From NCBI GenBank assembly GCA_927405585.1, contig CAKMJS010000007.1, forward strand, positions 1-64,000: a stretch of 64,000 nucleotides of DNA. The letters are read 5' to 3'. Under the pieces are notes generated by a model, which worked only from the letters and a program-made list of their open reading frames with translations, searched no databases and was not told the origin of the DNA. The position numbers and the translations under genes were made by a program. This document shows positions 17,404 through 25,366 of this stretch, one piece after another (position 1 is the stretch's first letter; every line of letters starts with the position of its first letter). The stretch comes from an uncultured Desulfosporosinus sp. Its GTDB lineage: Bacteria; Bacillota; Desulfitobacteriia; Desulfitobacteriales; Desulfitobacteriaceae.

Positions 17404-18038
17404 TGGATTTAAATAATGTTTGGGGATGGACTACAGAAGAATTCTTAACGGTGTCTTCCAGCTCTTCACCGACACCAGGCGGGGGTAGTGTTTCTGCTTA
17501 TGTTGGAGCACTGGCTGCATCGATGACGTGTATGGTTGCTAATCTCACGATCGGCAAGGAGAAATATAAAGAAGTAGAACCACAAGTGAAGGAGATTTTA
17601 TCGCAGGCTGATATGGTGCTCACCTTATTAAAGACTGGACTTAGTCAGGATATCGCTGAGTTCTCCAATTTCATGGCCGTTTTAAAATTACCGAAAAGCA
17701 CTGACGAAGAAAAAGCCGTGCGGACTGAGAAAATGCAAGAGGTTTTAGTCTCAGCGACGGATACTCCGCTGGGGATTTCTCAAAATTGTTTTAAAATCAT
17801 ACAATTAGCCAAGGAACTGGCACCCATTGGCAACAAAGGTGCGATTAGTGATGTCGGCGTCGCGGCCTATTTAGCGGAAAGTGCGCTGAAATCAGCCATG
17901 CTGAGTGTTGACATTAACCTTCCTGGCATTAAAGATGAGAGCTATAAAGAAAAGGTCTTAGCCGAACGCACCCGATTATTCGAACAAGCGGCTGTCCTTT
18001 GTGCTGAGACTGTGGCGATTGTTCAAAGCAGAATGTGA
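17403..18038 (+). CDS. fchA: Formimidotetrahydrofolate cyclodeaminase family
   Basis: 211 residues of the cyclodeaminase/cyclohydrolase family with the PTPGGGSVSAYVGALAASM signature near residue 22. Converts formimino- or formyl-THF species to methenyl-THF. Directly coupled to folD (one-base overlap), the same pairing as in acetogen folate gene sets. Ends 50 bases before a terminator hairpin. Confidence 0.9.
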   Translation: MDLNNVWGWTTEEFLTVSSSSSPTPGGGSVSAYVGALAASMTCMVANLTIGKEKYKEVEPQVKEILSQADMVLTLLKTGLSQDIAEFSNFMAVLKLPKSTDEEKAVRTEKMQEVLVSATDTPLGISQNCFKIIQLAKELAPIGNKGAISDVGVAAYLAESALKSAMLSVDINLPGIKDESYKEKVLAERTRLFEQAAVLCAETVAIVQSRM

Positions 18039-18090
18039 GCGCGAAGCGCGAATGAGTAGAGTAGCGGTTATTTATAGGTAATTATGAAGA

Positions 18091-18128
18091 AACCTAGGAT
18101 GGAGTTTTTTACTTCATTCTAGGTTTTT
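18091..18128 (+). terminator. Terminator after fchA
   Basis: Arms AACCTAGGATGGAG and CTTCATTCTAGGTT pair with two G-T pairs, followed by TTTTTGTT. Closes the nfnAB-folD-fchA unit. Confidence 0.8.
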
Positions 18129-18163
18129 GTTATACTTGTCTAGGCGCTATATGTACGAAAATG

Positions 18164-18220
18164 GATACTCGATACTCGATATTCAAATATCGTATCTCGT
18201 ACCTCGTACCTCGCGCATCG
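18164..18220 (+). repeat. Heptad intergenic element C
   Basis: Heptads GATACTC, GATACTC, GATATTC on the left face ATATCGTATCTCG and CTCGTACCTCGTACC on the right, forming a long imperfect hairpin. It ends about five bases before the ribosome-binding site of xseA. Confidence 0.65.
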
Positions 18221-18237
18221 ATAAAGAGGTGAAGTTT

Positions 18238-19446
18238 ATGCCCAAAATATGGACTGTATCACAGCTTGTGGGCCAAATCGCTCAAGTCCTGCAGGACAGA
18301 GTGGATTTACAAAATTGCTGGATCAGTGGTGAACTTTCTAATTTTAAAAACCACCGAGCCTCCGGACACTGGTATTTTACCTTGAAGGACGAGTCCTCTA
18401 GTCTCAAAGGGGTTATGTTTAAAAGTCGGTCCGAACGCGTGCGATTTGTTCCAACCGATGGGTTGAAGGTCATAATTCGGGGAAATATCCGCATCTACGA
18501 GCGGGAGGGAACGATTCAGTTTTACGCCGAAGAGATGGAACCGAGTGGACTTGGTCAGCTGTATTTGGCTTTTGAACAACTGAAAAAGAAATTGGCTGAG
18601 GAAGGGTTATTTGATCCCTTAGAAAAAAAGGAGATCCCCCGTTTTCCTAGGCGGATAGGGATTGTGACAAGTCCGACGGGAGCTGCGATTCGGGATATAC
18701 TTAACGTTATGAGTCGACGGCATCCAAAGATGTCCTGGATCTTGGCGCCTTCAGCAGTCCAAGGGGAAGCCGCCCCACGTGAAATAGCTCAGGCAATCGC
18801 ACGGCTTAACCGCTATGGAGCAGTCGATGTGATTATCATTGGCCGCGGTGGTGGGTCTCTCGAAGAGCTATGGGCCTTTAACACTGAAGTCGTTGCTCGT
18901 GCTATTGCTGCGTCCTCCATACCGATCATCTCAGCTGTGGGTCATGAAACAGACGTGACCATCTCAGATTACGTCGCGGATTTGAGAGCGCCAACCCCCT
19001 CAGCGGCGGCTGAACTCGCTGTACCTATTTTACAGGATTTACAGTTTCATGTGGCTCAAATGAGTGTTCGGTTGCAAGGAGGGATGGGCTTGCTTATCGA
19101 ACGGAAACGCCAAATGCTGGCCGGGATTGCCAACAAGGGGCCACTCAAAGATCCTTTCTGGCGTATCGATCAGAGTCGTCAGCGGTTAGATACCCTCCAA
19201 ATGCGCCTTCAGGAGAGCATGACTAGATTTCTGACGGATAAAAATGGTATACTGAATCTGTTGACTGCTAAACTGGATTTACTGAGTCCTTTGGCCATTC
19301 TGGGTCGGGGATACTCATTGACTTACGATGCAGAAGGAACCCTTCTGCGCTCAGCAAGCCAAGTGACCCTGCAGGAACAGATTCGGATTCGTTTAGGAGA
19401 AGGCACGTTGCGTTGTCAAGTATTAGAGAAGGAGATTAATCCATGA
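18238..19446 (+). CDS. xseA: Exodeoxyribonuclease VII large subunit
   Basis: 402 residues, standard size. N-terminal OB fold (WTVSQLVGQIAQVLQ, WISGELSNFK) and the catalytic core with GIVTSPTGAAIRDIL and IIIGRGGGSLEELWAFN. Works with XseB on single-stranded DNA. Start ATG 18238 behind AGAGGTG; the open frame reaching back to 18127 runs through a repeat and is not believed. Overlaps xseB by four bases. Confidence 0.95.
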   Translation: MPKIWTVSQLVGQIAQVLQDRVDLQNCWISGELSNFKNHRASGHWYFTLKDESSSLKGVMFKSRSERVRFVPTDGLKVIIRGNIRIYEREGTIQFYAEEMEPSGLGQLYLAFEQLKKKLAEEGLFDPLEKKEIPRFPRRIGIVTSPTGAAIRDILNVMSRRHPKMSWILAPSAVQGEAAPREIAQAIARLNRYGAVDVIIIGRGGGSLEELWAFNTEVVARAIAASSIPIISAVGHETDVTISDYVADLRAPTPSAAAELAVPILQDLQFHVAQMSVRLQGGMGLLIERKRQMLAGIANKGPLKDPFWRIDQSRQRLDTLQMRLQESMTRFLTDKNGILNLLTAKLDLLSPLAILGRGYSLTYDAEGTLLRSASQVTLQEQIRIRLGEGTLRCQVLEKEINP

Positions 19447-19775
19447 GCAAGGAAACGTGGACGAACGACCTCTTTGTAGAAATTACGGAGCTTGAAGAAT
19501 TGCCGGTTAGCTTTGAGGAACAAGACCAAACGGAACAAGAAGACGAAACGGTTTCACTGGAAACGGGTCTGCAACATTTAGAAACGATTGTTAAAACATT
19601 GGAGCAAAAAGATCTTCCTTTGGAAAAGGCTTTAAGTTTATTCAAGGAAGGTGTGGGTCTTGTACAGTACTGTTCTAGCGTGCTAAATCAAGCAGAAAAG
19701 CAAATGGAGCTACTACTCGAAGATCCGGATGGACAGTTGCAGGTAAAACCTGCTAGTTTTGAAATGGAAGGATGA
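19443..19775 (+). CDS. xseB: Exodeoxyribonuclease VII small subunit with acidic extension
   Basis: 110 residues; the XseB helical hairpin (SLETGLQHLETIVKTLEQ, then EKALSLFKEGVGLVQYC) occupies residues about 37-100. An N-terminal extension of about 35 residues rich in Glu and Asp is absent from the usual 70-85-residue proteins. The start overlaps the xseA stop (ATGA), and AAGGAG lies ahead, so the long form is well supported; an internal start at about residue 40 is not preceded by a good site. Confidence 0.9.
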   Translation: MSKETWTNDLFVEITELEELPVSFEEQDQTEQEDETVSLETGLQHLETIVKTLEQKDLPLEKALSLFKEGVGLVQYCSSVLNQAEKQMELLLEDPDGQLQVKPASFEMEG

Positions 19776-19784
19776 GCGTCGAAC

Positions 19785-20651
19785 GTGTTCAAGGAAACCT
19801 TTCAACGATATATCAGCATGATCGAGCAGTTCCTCGCGCAATTGCCTTGGGACAAAGAGCTCTTAAATCAGAGTATGTATTATTCCCTAATCGGGGGAGG
19901 AAAGCGTATTCGTCCAGTTTTGGCGCTGGCTTCAGCAGAAGCAGTGGGAGGAGATCCCCAGGCGATCCTATCTGCTGCGGTTTCGTTAGAGCTTATTCAT
20001 ACATATTCTCTAATTCATGATGATTTACCAGCGATGGATAACGACGACTATCGAAGGGGAAGATTATCAAATCATAAGGTGTATGGAGAGGCTAATGCCA
20101 TTTTGGCAGGAGATGCGCTATTGACGTATGCCTTCGAACTGCTTGCCGATCCAGCTGTTGGACAGCCTGAGAAACAGCTGCGAATAATTCGTGAAGTGGC
20201 TATCGCTGCCGGAAAAGATGGTATGGTTGGAGGGCAGGTAGCGGATGTGGCCGGAGAAGGAAAAACCCTGAATTTAAGCGAAATAGAAGCGATTCATAAG
20301 GGGAAAACTGGGGCCTTGCTGACGGTTTCTGCTCGACTTGGAGGAATTTTAGCAGGAGGAACAGAGCTGCAGATTAAGGCGCTGTCCGACTATGCCCAAG
20401 CTTTGGGATTGGCGTTTCAAATTAAAGACGATATCCTAGATGTCGTTGGAAACAGTGAAATACTCGGTAAGCCCGCTGGGAGCGATCTTCGTCAGGGTAA
20501 AGCGACCTACGTTTCTTTGCTGGGACTTGAGGGAGCAGAGCAACAATTGAAGGCCCAAATTCAAAAAGCACAATCAGCTTTGGAACCATTCAATGAAGAC
20601 GCAACCTTTTTAAGTGAGCTAGCATACTTTATAGAACAACGCCAGCATTGA
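19785..20651 (+). CDS. ispA: Farnesyl (polyprenyl) diphosphate synthase
   Basis: 288 residues. Trans-isoprenyl synthase with the first Asp-rich motif DDLPAMDNDD and second motif DDILD, plus GGGKRIRP near the start. Condenses IPP with allylic diphosphates to C15. Start GTG 19785, ten bases after xseB. It pairs with dxs two genes downstream in the same isoprenoid pathway, the usual Firmicute arrangement. Confidence 0.94.
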   Translation: MFKETFQRYISMIEQFLAQLPWDKELLNQSMYYSLIGGGKRIRPVLALASAEAVGGDPQAILSAAVSLELIHTYSLIHDDLPAMDNDDYRRGRLSNHKVYGEANAILAGDALLTYAFELLADPAVGQPEKQLRIIREVAIAAGKDGMVGGQVADVAGEGKTLNLSEIEAIHKGKTGALLTVSARLGGILAGGTELQIKALSDYAQALGLAFQIKDDILDVVGNSEILGKPAGSDLRQGKATYVSLLGLEGAEQQLKAQIQKAQSALEPFNEDATFLSELAYFIEQRQH

Positions 20652-20666
20652 AAAGAGGTCGTTATC

Positions 20667-21107
20667 ATGCCGATTATCCCTGGAATAGCGTATAATGCCA
20701 TTTTAATATCTGCAGTGACAGCATGGGCGATCGCCCAAATCCTTAAAGTCATTGTGAGTGGAATATTATTAAGGAAAATGAATCTACAACTCATTTTAAG
20801 CTCAGGTGGTTTTCCAAGTTCCCATTCTGCAACCGTGAGTGCTTTGACTTTGGGAATTGGGAAATATTATGGATGGGATTCTCCGATTTTTGCTGTATCC
20901 GCCGTTTTTGGAATGATTGTGCTATATGACGCAGCAGGCGTTCGGCGAGCGGCGGGGAAACAGGCAGAAGTCCTTAATCGGTTGGTTGATCGATTGCATC
21001 CCAGCCTTCATTTTGATCAAGATCGATTGAAGGAGCTGATTGGGCATACCCCGTTTGAGGTCTTTGGGGGTGCAATTGTAGGAATCATTGTAGGGCTTCT
21101 GCTATAA
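20667..21107 (+). CDS. Divergent PAP2 family membrane protein (DUF212)
   Basis: 146 residues with four or so membrane segments and the SSGGFPSSHSATVSALTLG signature of the DUF212 branch of the phosphatidic-acid phosphatase superfamily. The function is not established; placement between ispA and dxs suggests a role with polyprenyl phosphates, which is inference only. RBS GAGGTCG before ATG 20667. Confidence 0.88.
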   Translation: MPIIPGIAYNAILISAVTAWAIAQILKVIVSGILLRKMNLQLILSSGGFPSSHSATVSALTLGIGKYYGWDSPIFAVSAVFGMIVLYDAAGVRRAAGKQAEVLNRLVDRLHPSLHFDQDRLKELIGHTPFEVFGGAIVGIIVGLLL

Positions 21108-21108
21108 T

Positions 21109-21168
21109 GCGATGCACGAGGCTCGAGGCTCGACATTCGAACCTCGCGCTTCGTGCATCGTGCATCGC
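21109..21168 (+). repeat. Heptad intergenic element D
   Basis: Outer arms of 11 perfect bases, GCGATGCACGA (21109-21119) and TCGTGCATCGC (21158-21168), with heptads GGCTCGA inside. It starts one base after the DUF212 stop and ends eight bases before the dxs ribosome-binding site. Confidence 0.75.
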
Positions 21169-21190
21169 TAAAAACAAGGGGGCAAGAAGG

Positions 21191-23077
21191 ATGGGGCTGC
21201 TCGAAAGTATCCATGCGCCGCAAGACTTGCATAAATTAGATACAGACGAACTTATCATACTAGCGCAAGAGATTCGACAAGAAATGATAGACGTGGTCTC
21301 CAAGAATGGTGGACATTTGGCTCCAAACCTCGGAGTTGTAGAACTCACTTTAGCATTACACCGGACCTTTGATTGTCCTTGTGACAAGATAGTCTGGGAT
21401 GTCGGTCATCAGACCTATGTTCATAAACTCTTAACCGGTCGATTGAATCAGTTTAAGACGATTCGTCAATTTCAGGGACTGTCCGGCTTTCCGAAACGGG
21501 CAGAAAGCGCCTGTGATTGTTTTGAAACAGGTCATTCTAGTACGTCCATTTCCGCTGCCGTTGGCTTTGCCAAAGCACGTGATGTTCTGAAAGAGGGACA
21601 CAATGTGGTGGCGGTGATTGGAGATGGGGCAATGACAGGTGGTATGGCCTATGAGGCATTAAACCATGCTGGACATACTAAAACCAATATGATAGTGGTG
21701 CTCAATGATAACGAAATGTCTATTTCTCCGAATGTAGGGGCGATGTCCTCCTACCTTAATCGATTGAGAGCCGACCCACGCTATGATAAACGAAAAGAGG
21801 ATATTGAGTACTTATTAAAACGTATTCCGATCATTGGAAAACAGGTTGCTAAAGCGGTTGCCAAAGCAAAAGATAGTTTAAAATACCTACTGGTTCCGGG
21901 GCTGATTTTTGAGGAACTAGGTTTCACATATTTGGGGCCGATTGATGGACATGATCAAGCCTTAGTTGAGCAGCTTCTAAACCAGGCGAAAGCCAAAAAG
22001 GGACCCGTACTGGTCCATGTCGTGACACGTAAAGGGAAAGGGTATAAACCAGCTGAGGACAACCCAGACATCTTCCATGGGGTTGGACCGTTTGATGCAG
22101 AGACAGGCACAATTATCAAGAAATCAGCTCCGCCGACCTATACGGCGGTTTTTGGAGATACACTTTGTTCTCTCGCCAAGGCAGATCCTAAGGTGGTAGC
22201 AATCAGTGCCGCTATGCCTGGCGGAACAGGGCTTAGCGAGTTTGCCCGTCAATATCCCGAGCGCTTTTATGATGTCGGAATTGCTGAACAACATGCCGTA
22301 ACCTTTGCAGCGGGGTTAGCCTTTGGGGGGCTGAAACCGGTTGTCGCCATCTACTCAACGTTTTATCAACGGGCCTATGACCAAGTGCTACACGATGTCT
22401 GTTTACAGCAGGCCAATGTTGTCTTAGCAATAGACCGTGCGGGAGTGGTGGGGGATGACGGACCAACGCATCACGGCGTCTTTGACATTTCCATCTTTAG
22501 GATTATTCCGAATCTGATCTTTATGGCCCCCAAGGATGAAAACGAATTACGGCATATGCTCTATACAGCTCTGCAACATAACGGGCCAGTGGCGTTGCGT
22601 TACCCTAGATCAGTGGGGCAGGGTGTGACTATGGATGAACCGCTAGAAGAAATCCCAATCGGCAAAGCCGAGGTTTTACTCGAAGGTAGAGATGTGACCT
22701 TGATTGGGATTGGCCCCATGGTTAATACCTGTCTTATGGCGGCTAAGGAATTACGTTATCGTGGTGTAGAGGCTGCGGTGATTAATTTGCGTTATATTAA
22801 CCCGCTCGATCGCGAACTTCTGTTACACTATGCTCGTCTAAGCAAAAAAATGATCACGATCGAAGACCATACTCTCAAAGGCGGTATGGGAAGCGCTGTT
22901 TTAGAACTTCTGGAAGAGGAAGGACTTGAAGGGGTAGCGCTTGAACGCATCGGGTATGATGGTTTCGTAGATCAGGGACCCATTTCCCAACTTCATACCG
23001 CTCATGGCTTATCGGTTAAGGGGATCGTTCAAGCAGCAGAACGCTTGGGCTTGTTTCGACGCGTCGCTGGATCCTAG
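21191..23077 (+). CDS. dxs: 1-Deoxy-D-xylulose-5-phosphate synthase
   Basis: 628 residues, standard Dxs length. Thiamine-diphosphate enzyme that opens the MEP isoprenoid pathway. Shows DVGHQTYVHKLLTG, the TPP motif GDGAMTGGMAYEALNHAG, and the transketolase-type DVGIAEQHAVTFAAGLA. Start ATG 21191 behind AAGGGGG; the frame is open back to 21107 only through the repeat. Confidence 0.96.
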   Translation: MGLLESIHAPQDLHKLDTDELIILAQEIRQEMIDVVSKNGGHLAPNLGVVELTLALHRTFDCPCDKIVWDVGHQTYVHKLLTGRLNQFKTIRQFQGLSGFPKRAESACDCFETGHSSTSISAAVGFAKARDVLKEGHNVVAVIGDGAMTGGMAYEALNHAGHTKTNMIVVLNDNEMSISPNVGAMSSYLNRLRADPRYDKRKEDIEYLLKRIPIIGKQVAKAVAKAKDSLKYLLVPGLIFEELGFTYLGPIDGHDQALVEQLLNQAKAKKGPVLVHVVTRKGKGYKPAEDNPDIFHGVGPFDAETGTIIKKSAPPTYTAVFGDTLCSLAKADPKVVAISAAMPGGTGLSEFARQYPERFYDVGIAEQHAVTFAAGLAFGGLKPVVAIYSTFYQRAYDQVLHDVCLQQANVVLAIDRAGVVGDDGPTHHGVFDISIFRIIPNLIFMAPKDENELRHMLYTALQHNGPVALRYPRSVGQGVTMDEPLEEIPIGKAEVLLEGRDVTLIGIGPMVNTCLMAAKELRYRGVEAAVINLRYINPLDRELLLHYARLSKKMITIEDHTLKGGMGSAVLELLEEEGLEGVALERIGYDGFVDQGPISQLHTAHGLSVKGIVQAAERLGLFRRVAGS

Positions 23078-23121
23078 TTCAGGACGGCTCATGGGCAACA
23101 GGAAGGGATGGAAGCGATATT

Positions 23122-23931
23122 GTGGGTAAAGGGAAAGAACGCATTGATGTACTAATCGTGAACAACGGGTTAGCAACAAGTCGTGAAAAGGCCAAAGCAA
23201 TGGTCATGGCGGGGATGGTGTTTGTGTCTGGACAACGCGTGGACAAGCCAGGTACGGAATTACCAGAAGACGTTTTGATCGAGCTGAAAGGAGAAGCACT
23301 GCCGTTTGTTTCTCGAGGAGGACTAAAACTAGCTAAAGCGGTTGAAGCATTTTTACTCTCGTTTCAGGATAAAGTGGTCGCAGATATAGGGGCCTCGACC
23401 GGCGGCTTTACTGATTGCGCCTTACAAAACGGCGCACAACGAGTTTATGCTGTGGATGTCGGGTATGGACAGTTGGATTGGAAACTCCGTACGGATCCCC
23501 GTGTAATCTCAATGGAACGGGTGAATGCTCGCTATTTAAATAAAGATTCTCTGCCTGAGCAGGTGGATTGGATTGTTTCTGATGTCGCCTTCATTTCAAT
23601 TACGAAGATATTCCCAGCTATGCTTACCATTCTTAAAGAAGACGGACAGGTGTTGTCTTTGATTAAGCCGCAGTTCGAAGCCGGACGGGAACATGTGGGA
23701 AAAAAAGGCGTCGTTAGAGATAAATCGGTTCATAAACAAGTTTTAGAGCATGTTCTCAGCCATGCAGAACAACTTGGCTTTCAGGTTCTTGGTTTGGATT
23801 ATTCCCCGATACGTGGCCCGGAAGGAAATATTGAATACCTTGCTTGGCTAGGGTTAGAAAAGGGCTCAGGAATAGATTGGCATTTCGAGCTGGAACTCGT
23901 AGTTCAAAATGCCCAGAAAGAGACGGATTAA
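23122..23931 (+). CDS. tlyA: TlyA family rRNA 2'-O-methyltransferase
   Basis: 269 residues: N-terminal S4 RNA-binding domain (RIDVLIVNNGLATSREKAK) and a FtsJ-like methyltransferase with VADIGASTGGFTDCAL as the AdoMet loop and IKPQFEAGREHVGKKGVV further on. Often mislabelled hemolysin. Start GTG 23122; the site upstream is weak. nadK follows after three bases, the usual neighbour. Confidence 0.92.
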   Translation: MGKGKERIDVLIVNNGLATSREKAKAMVMAGMVFVSGQRVDKPGTELPEDVLIELKGEALPFVSRGGLKLAKAVEAFLLSFQDKVVADIGASTGGFTDCALQNGAQRVYAVDVGYGQLDWKLRTDPRVISMERVNARYLNKDSLPEQVDWIVSDVAFISITKIFPAMLTILKEDGQVLSLIKPQFEAGREHVGKKGVVRDKSVHKQVLEHVLSHAEQLGFQVLGLDYSPIRGPEGNIEYLAWLGLEKGSGIDWHFELELVVQNAQKETD

Positions 23932-23934
23932 CGA

Positions 23935-24753
23935 ATGAATAAAGTCGTTGGTTTATGGCTCAACACGAGTAAACCGGAAGTCCAGCCGCTTAGCCTCCTC
24001 ATCAGACCTTGGTTTGAAGCCCGCGGATGGGAGGTTTTAACAGAGTGGAACGAGATTGTTGAACGCAGAGCAAAATTTCTTATATCTTTAGGTGGAGATG
24101 GAACGCTTCTTCAAGCTGCTCGTGAAGGGGCATCGTTTGGCATCCCCGTCTTAGGAGTTAATCTTGGACGATTGGGGTTTTTATGTGAAATTGAGCGAGA
24201 AGAAGTTTTTGTCGCCTTAGAAAAGGTCCTGCGCGAGGACTATATCATTCAGGAGCGTTTGATGTTAAGTGCCGTTATAAAACGGGCTGATGCGCCCGAG
24301 CTAACTCATCTCGTCTTAAATGATGTTGTCTTTTCGAGAGAAAGCTCAGACTCAGTGATTACGCTGCAAGCGAATTTGTCGGGGGAGCCCACCATTAGCT
24401 ATCCGGCCGACGGGTTGATCGTTTCGACGCCAACCGGGTCTACGGCCTACTCTCTATCGGCAGGCGGTCCGATTGTTAGTCCAAATGTTAAAGCTATGAT
24501 CCTGACCCCTTTGGCCGCTCATTCCCTGTCGGCACGTCCGGTGGTTGTCTCGGATTTGGAAGAACTAGAAATATTTTTAGTCAGTGGGGAGCAATGCTCA
24601 GTGACCTTCGATGGGCGACAGAGCGTCAGGATTCGTTCCGGAGAAACAGTCACTATAAAAAGTGCTCCGATAAAGGCTAAACTAATTCGTTTAGGGAGTC
24701 GAAGCTTTTCCCAAGTGGTGCGAGAGAAGTTGAGGGATCGTTGGCATGAATAG
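23935..24753 (+). CDS. nadK: NAD kinase
   Basis: 272 residues. ATP-dependent NAD to NADP conversion; the GGDGT motif (LGGDGTLLQAA), the NE/D-type region and TPTGSTAYSLSAGGPIV are in place. In a common operon with tlyA, argR and recN in Firmicutes. The last base of its TAG stop is also the first base of the large inverted repeat at 24753. Confidence 0.94.
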   Translation: MNKVVGLWLNTSKPEVQPLSLLIRPWFEARGWEVLTEWNEIVERRAKFLISLGGDGTLLQAAREGASFGIPVLGVNLGRLGFLCEIEREEVFVALEKVLREDYIIQERLMLSAVIKRADAPELTHLVLNDVVFSRESSDSVITLQANLSGEPTISYPADGLIVSTPTGSTAYSLSAGGPIVSPNVKAMILTPLAAHSLSARPVVVSDLEELEIFLVSGEQCSVTFDGRQSVRIRSGETVTIKSAPIKAKLIRLGSRSFSQVVREKLRDRWHE

Positions 24754-24886
24754 CGAGGCACGAGGTGCGATGCTCGAGGCACGAATCATATGCGAGGCAC
24801 GAGGTGCGAAGTGCGAAATGGAAACGATTATACAAGATTGATGAGGTTTGATATTCGAGCATCGTGCATCGAGCATCGAGCCTCGC
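24753..24886 (+). repeat. Heptad intergenic element E, 134 bases
   Basis: Heptads CGAGGCA, CGAGGTG, CGATGCT and relatives on the left, TCGAGCA, TCGTGCA, TCGAGCC on the right; outer arms GCGAGGC (24753-24759) and GCCTCGC (24880-24886). Fills nearly the whole nadK-argR gap and ends three bases before the argR AAAGGAGG site. Confidence 0.75.
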
Positions 24887-24902
24887 GTAAAGGAGGCAGT
24901 GT

Positions 24903-25355
24903 ATGAAAGCTCGACGTCAAATGAAAGTCCAAGAAATTATTACCAAGGAGATCATTCGTACCCAGGAAGACCTTGCCGAAAGATTACACCTGTCAGGCTT
25001 TAATGTCACGCAGGCAACCGTCTCTCGGGATATTAAGGAAATGGGTCTCATCAAGGTCCCGAGTGCAGGAGACGATTACCGCTATGCTGTTCCAAACGAA
25101 GTTCACCCCACTAACCTACAAGATCGCCTGAAGCGTGTCCTTCGAGAAACTGTTGTATCGATTAATGACACAGAAAGCATCATCGTGATTCGAACGATTC
25201 CAGGAAATGCCCATGCCTTAGCCGCCGTCATGGACAATAGCAATTGGGAAGAAGTGATCGGCACAGTCGCAGGAGACGATACGATCCTTTTGGTTATCAA
25301 ACCAAAAGAAGCTGTTGCAGTGGTCTTAGAACGGATTGCCACCTTGCTTGGATAG
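24903..25355 (+). CDS. argR: Arginine repressor ArgR
   Basis: 150 residues, standard. N-terminal winged helix (LHLSGFNVTQATVSRDIKEM) and C-terminal arginine-binding/oligomerisation domain with GTVAGDDTILLV. AAAGGAGG precedes ATG 24903. As in Bacillus (ahrC) it lies directly before recN. Confidence 0.95.
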   Translation: MKARRQMKVQEIITKEIIRTQEDLAERLHLSGFNVTQATVSRDIKEMGLIKVPSAGDDYRYAVPNEVHPTNLQDRLKRVLRETVVSINDTESIIVIRTIPGNAHALAAVMDNSNWEEVIGTVAGDDTILLVIKPKEAVAVVLERIATLLG

Positions 25356-25366
25356 GAGGGTCATTT

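Noticed and set aside
24677-24876. Short minus-strand frames through the nadK-argR gap (APRAS-type peptides)
   Set aside because: The peptide pattern is the translation of the heptad repeat itself; such frames appear wherever the repeat occurs.
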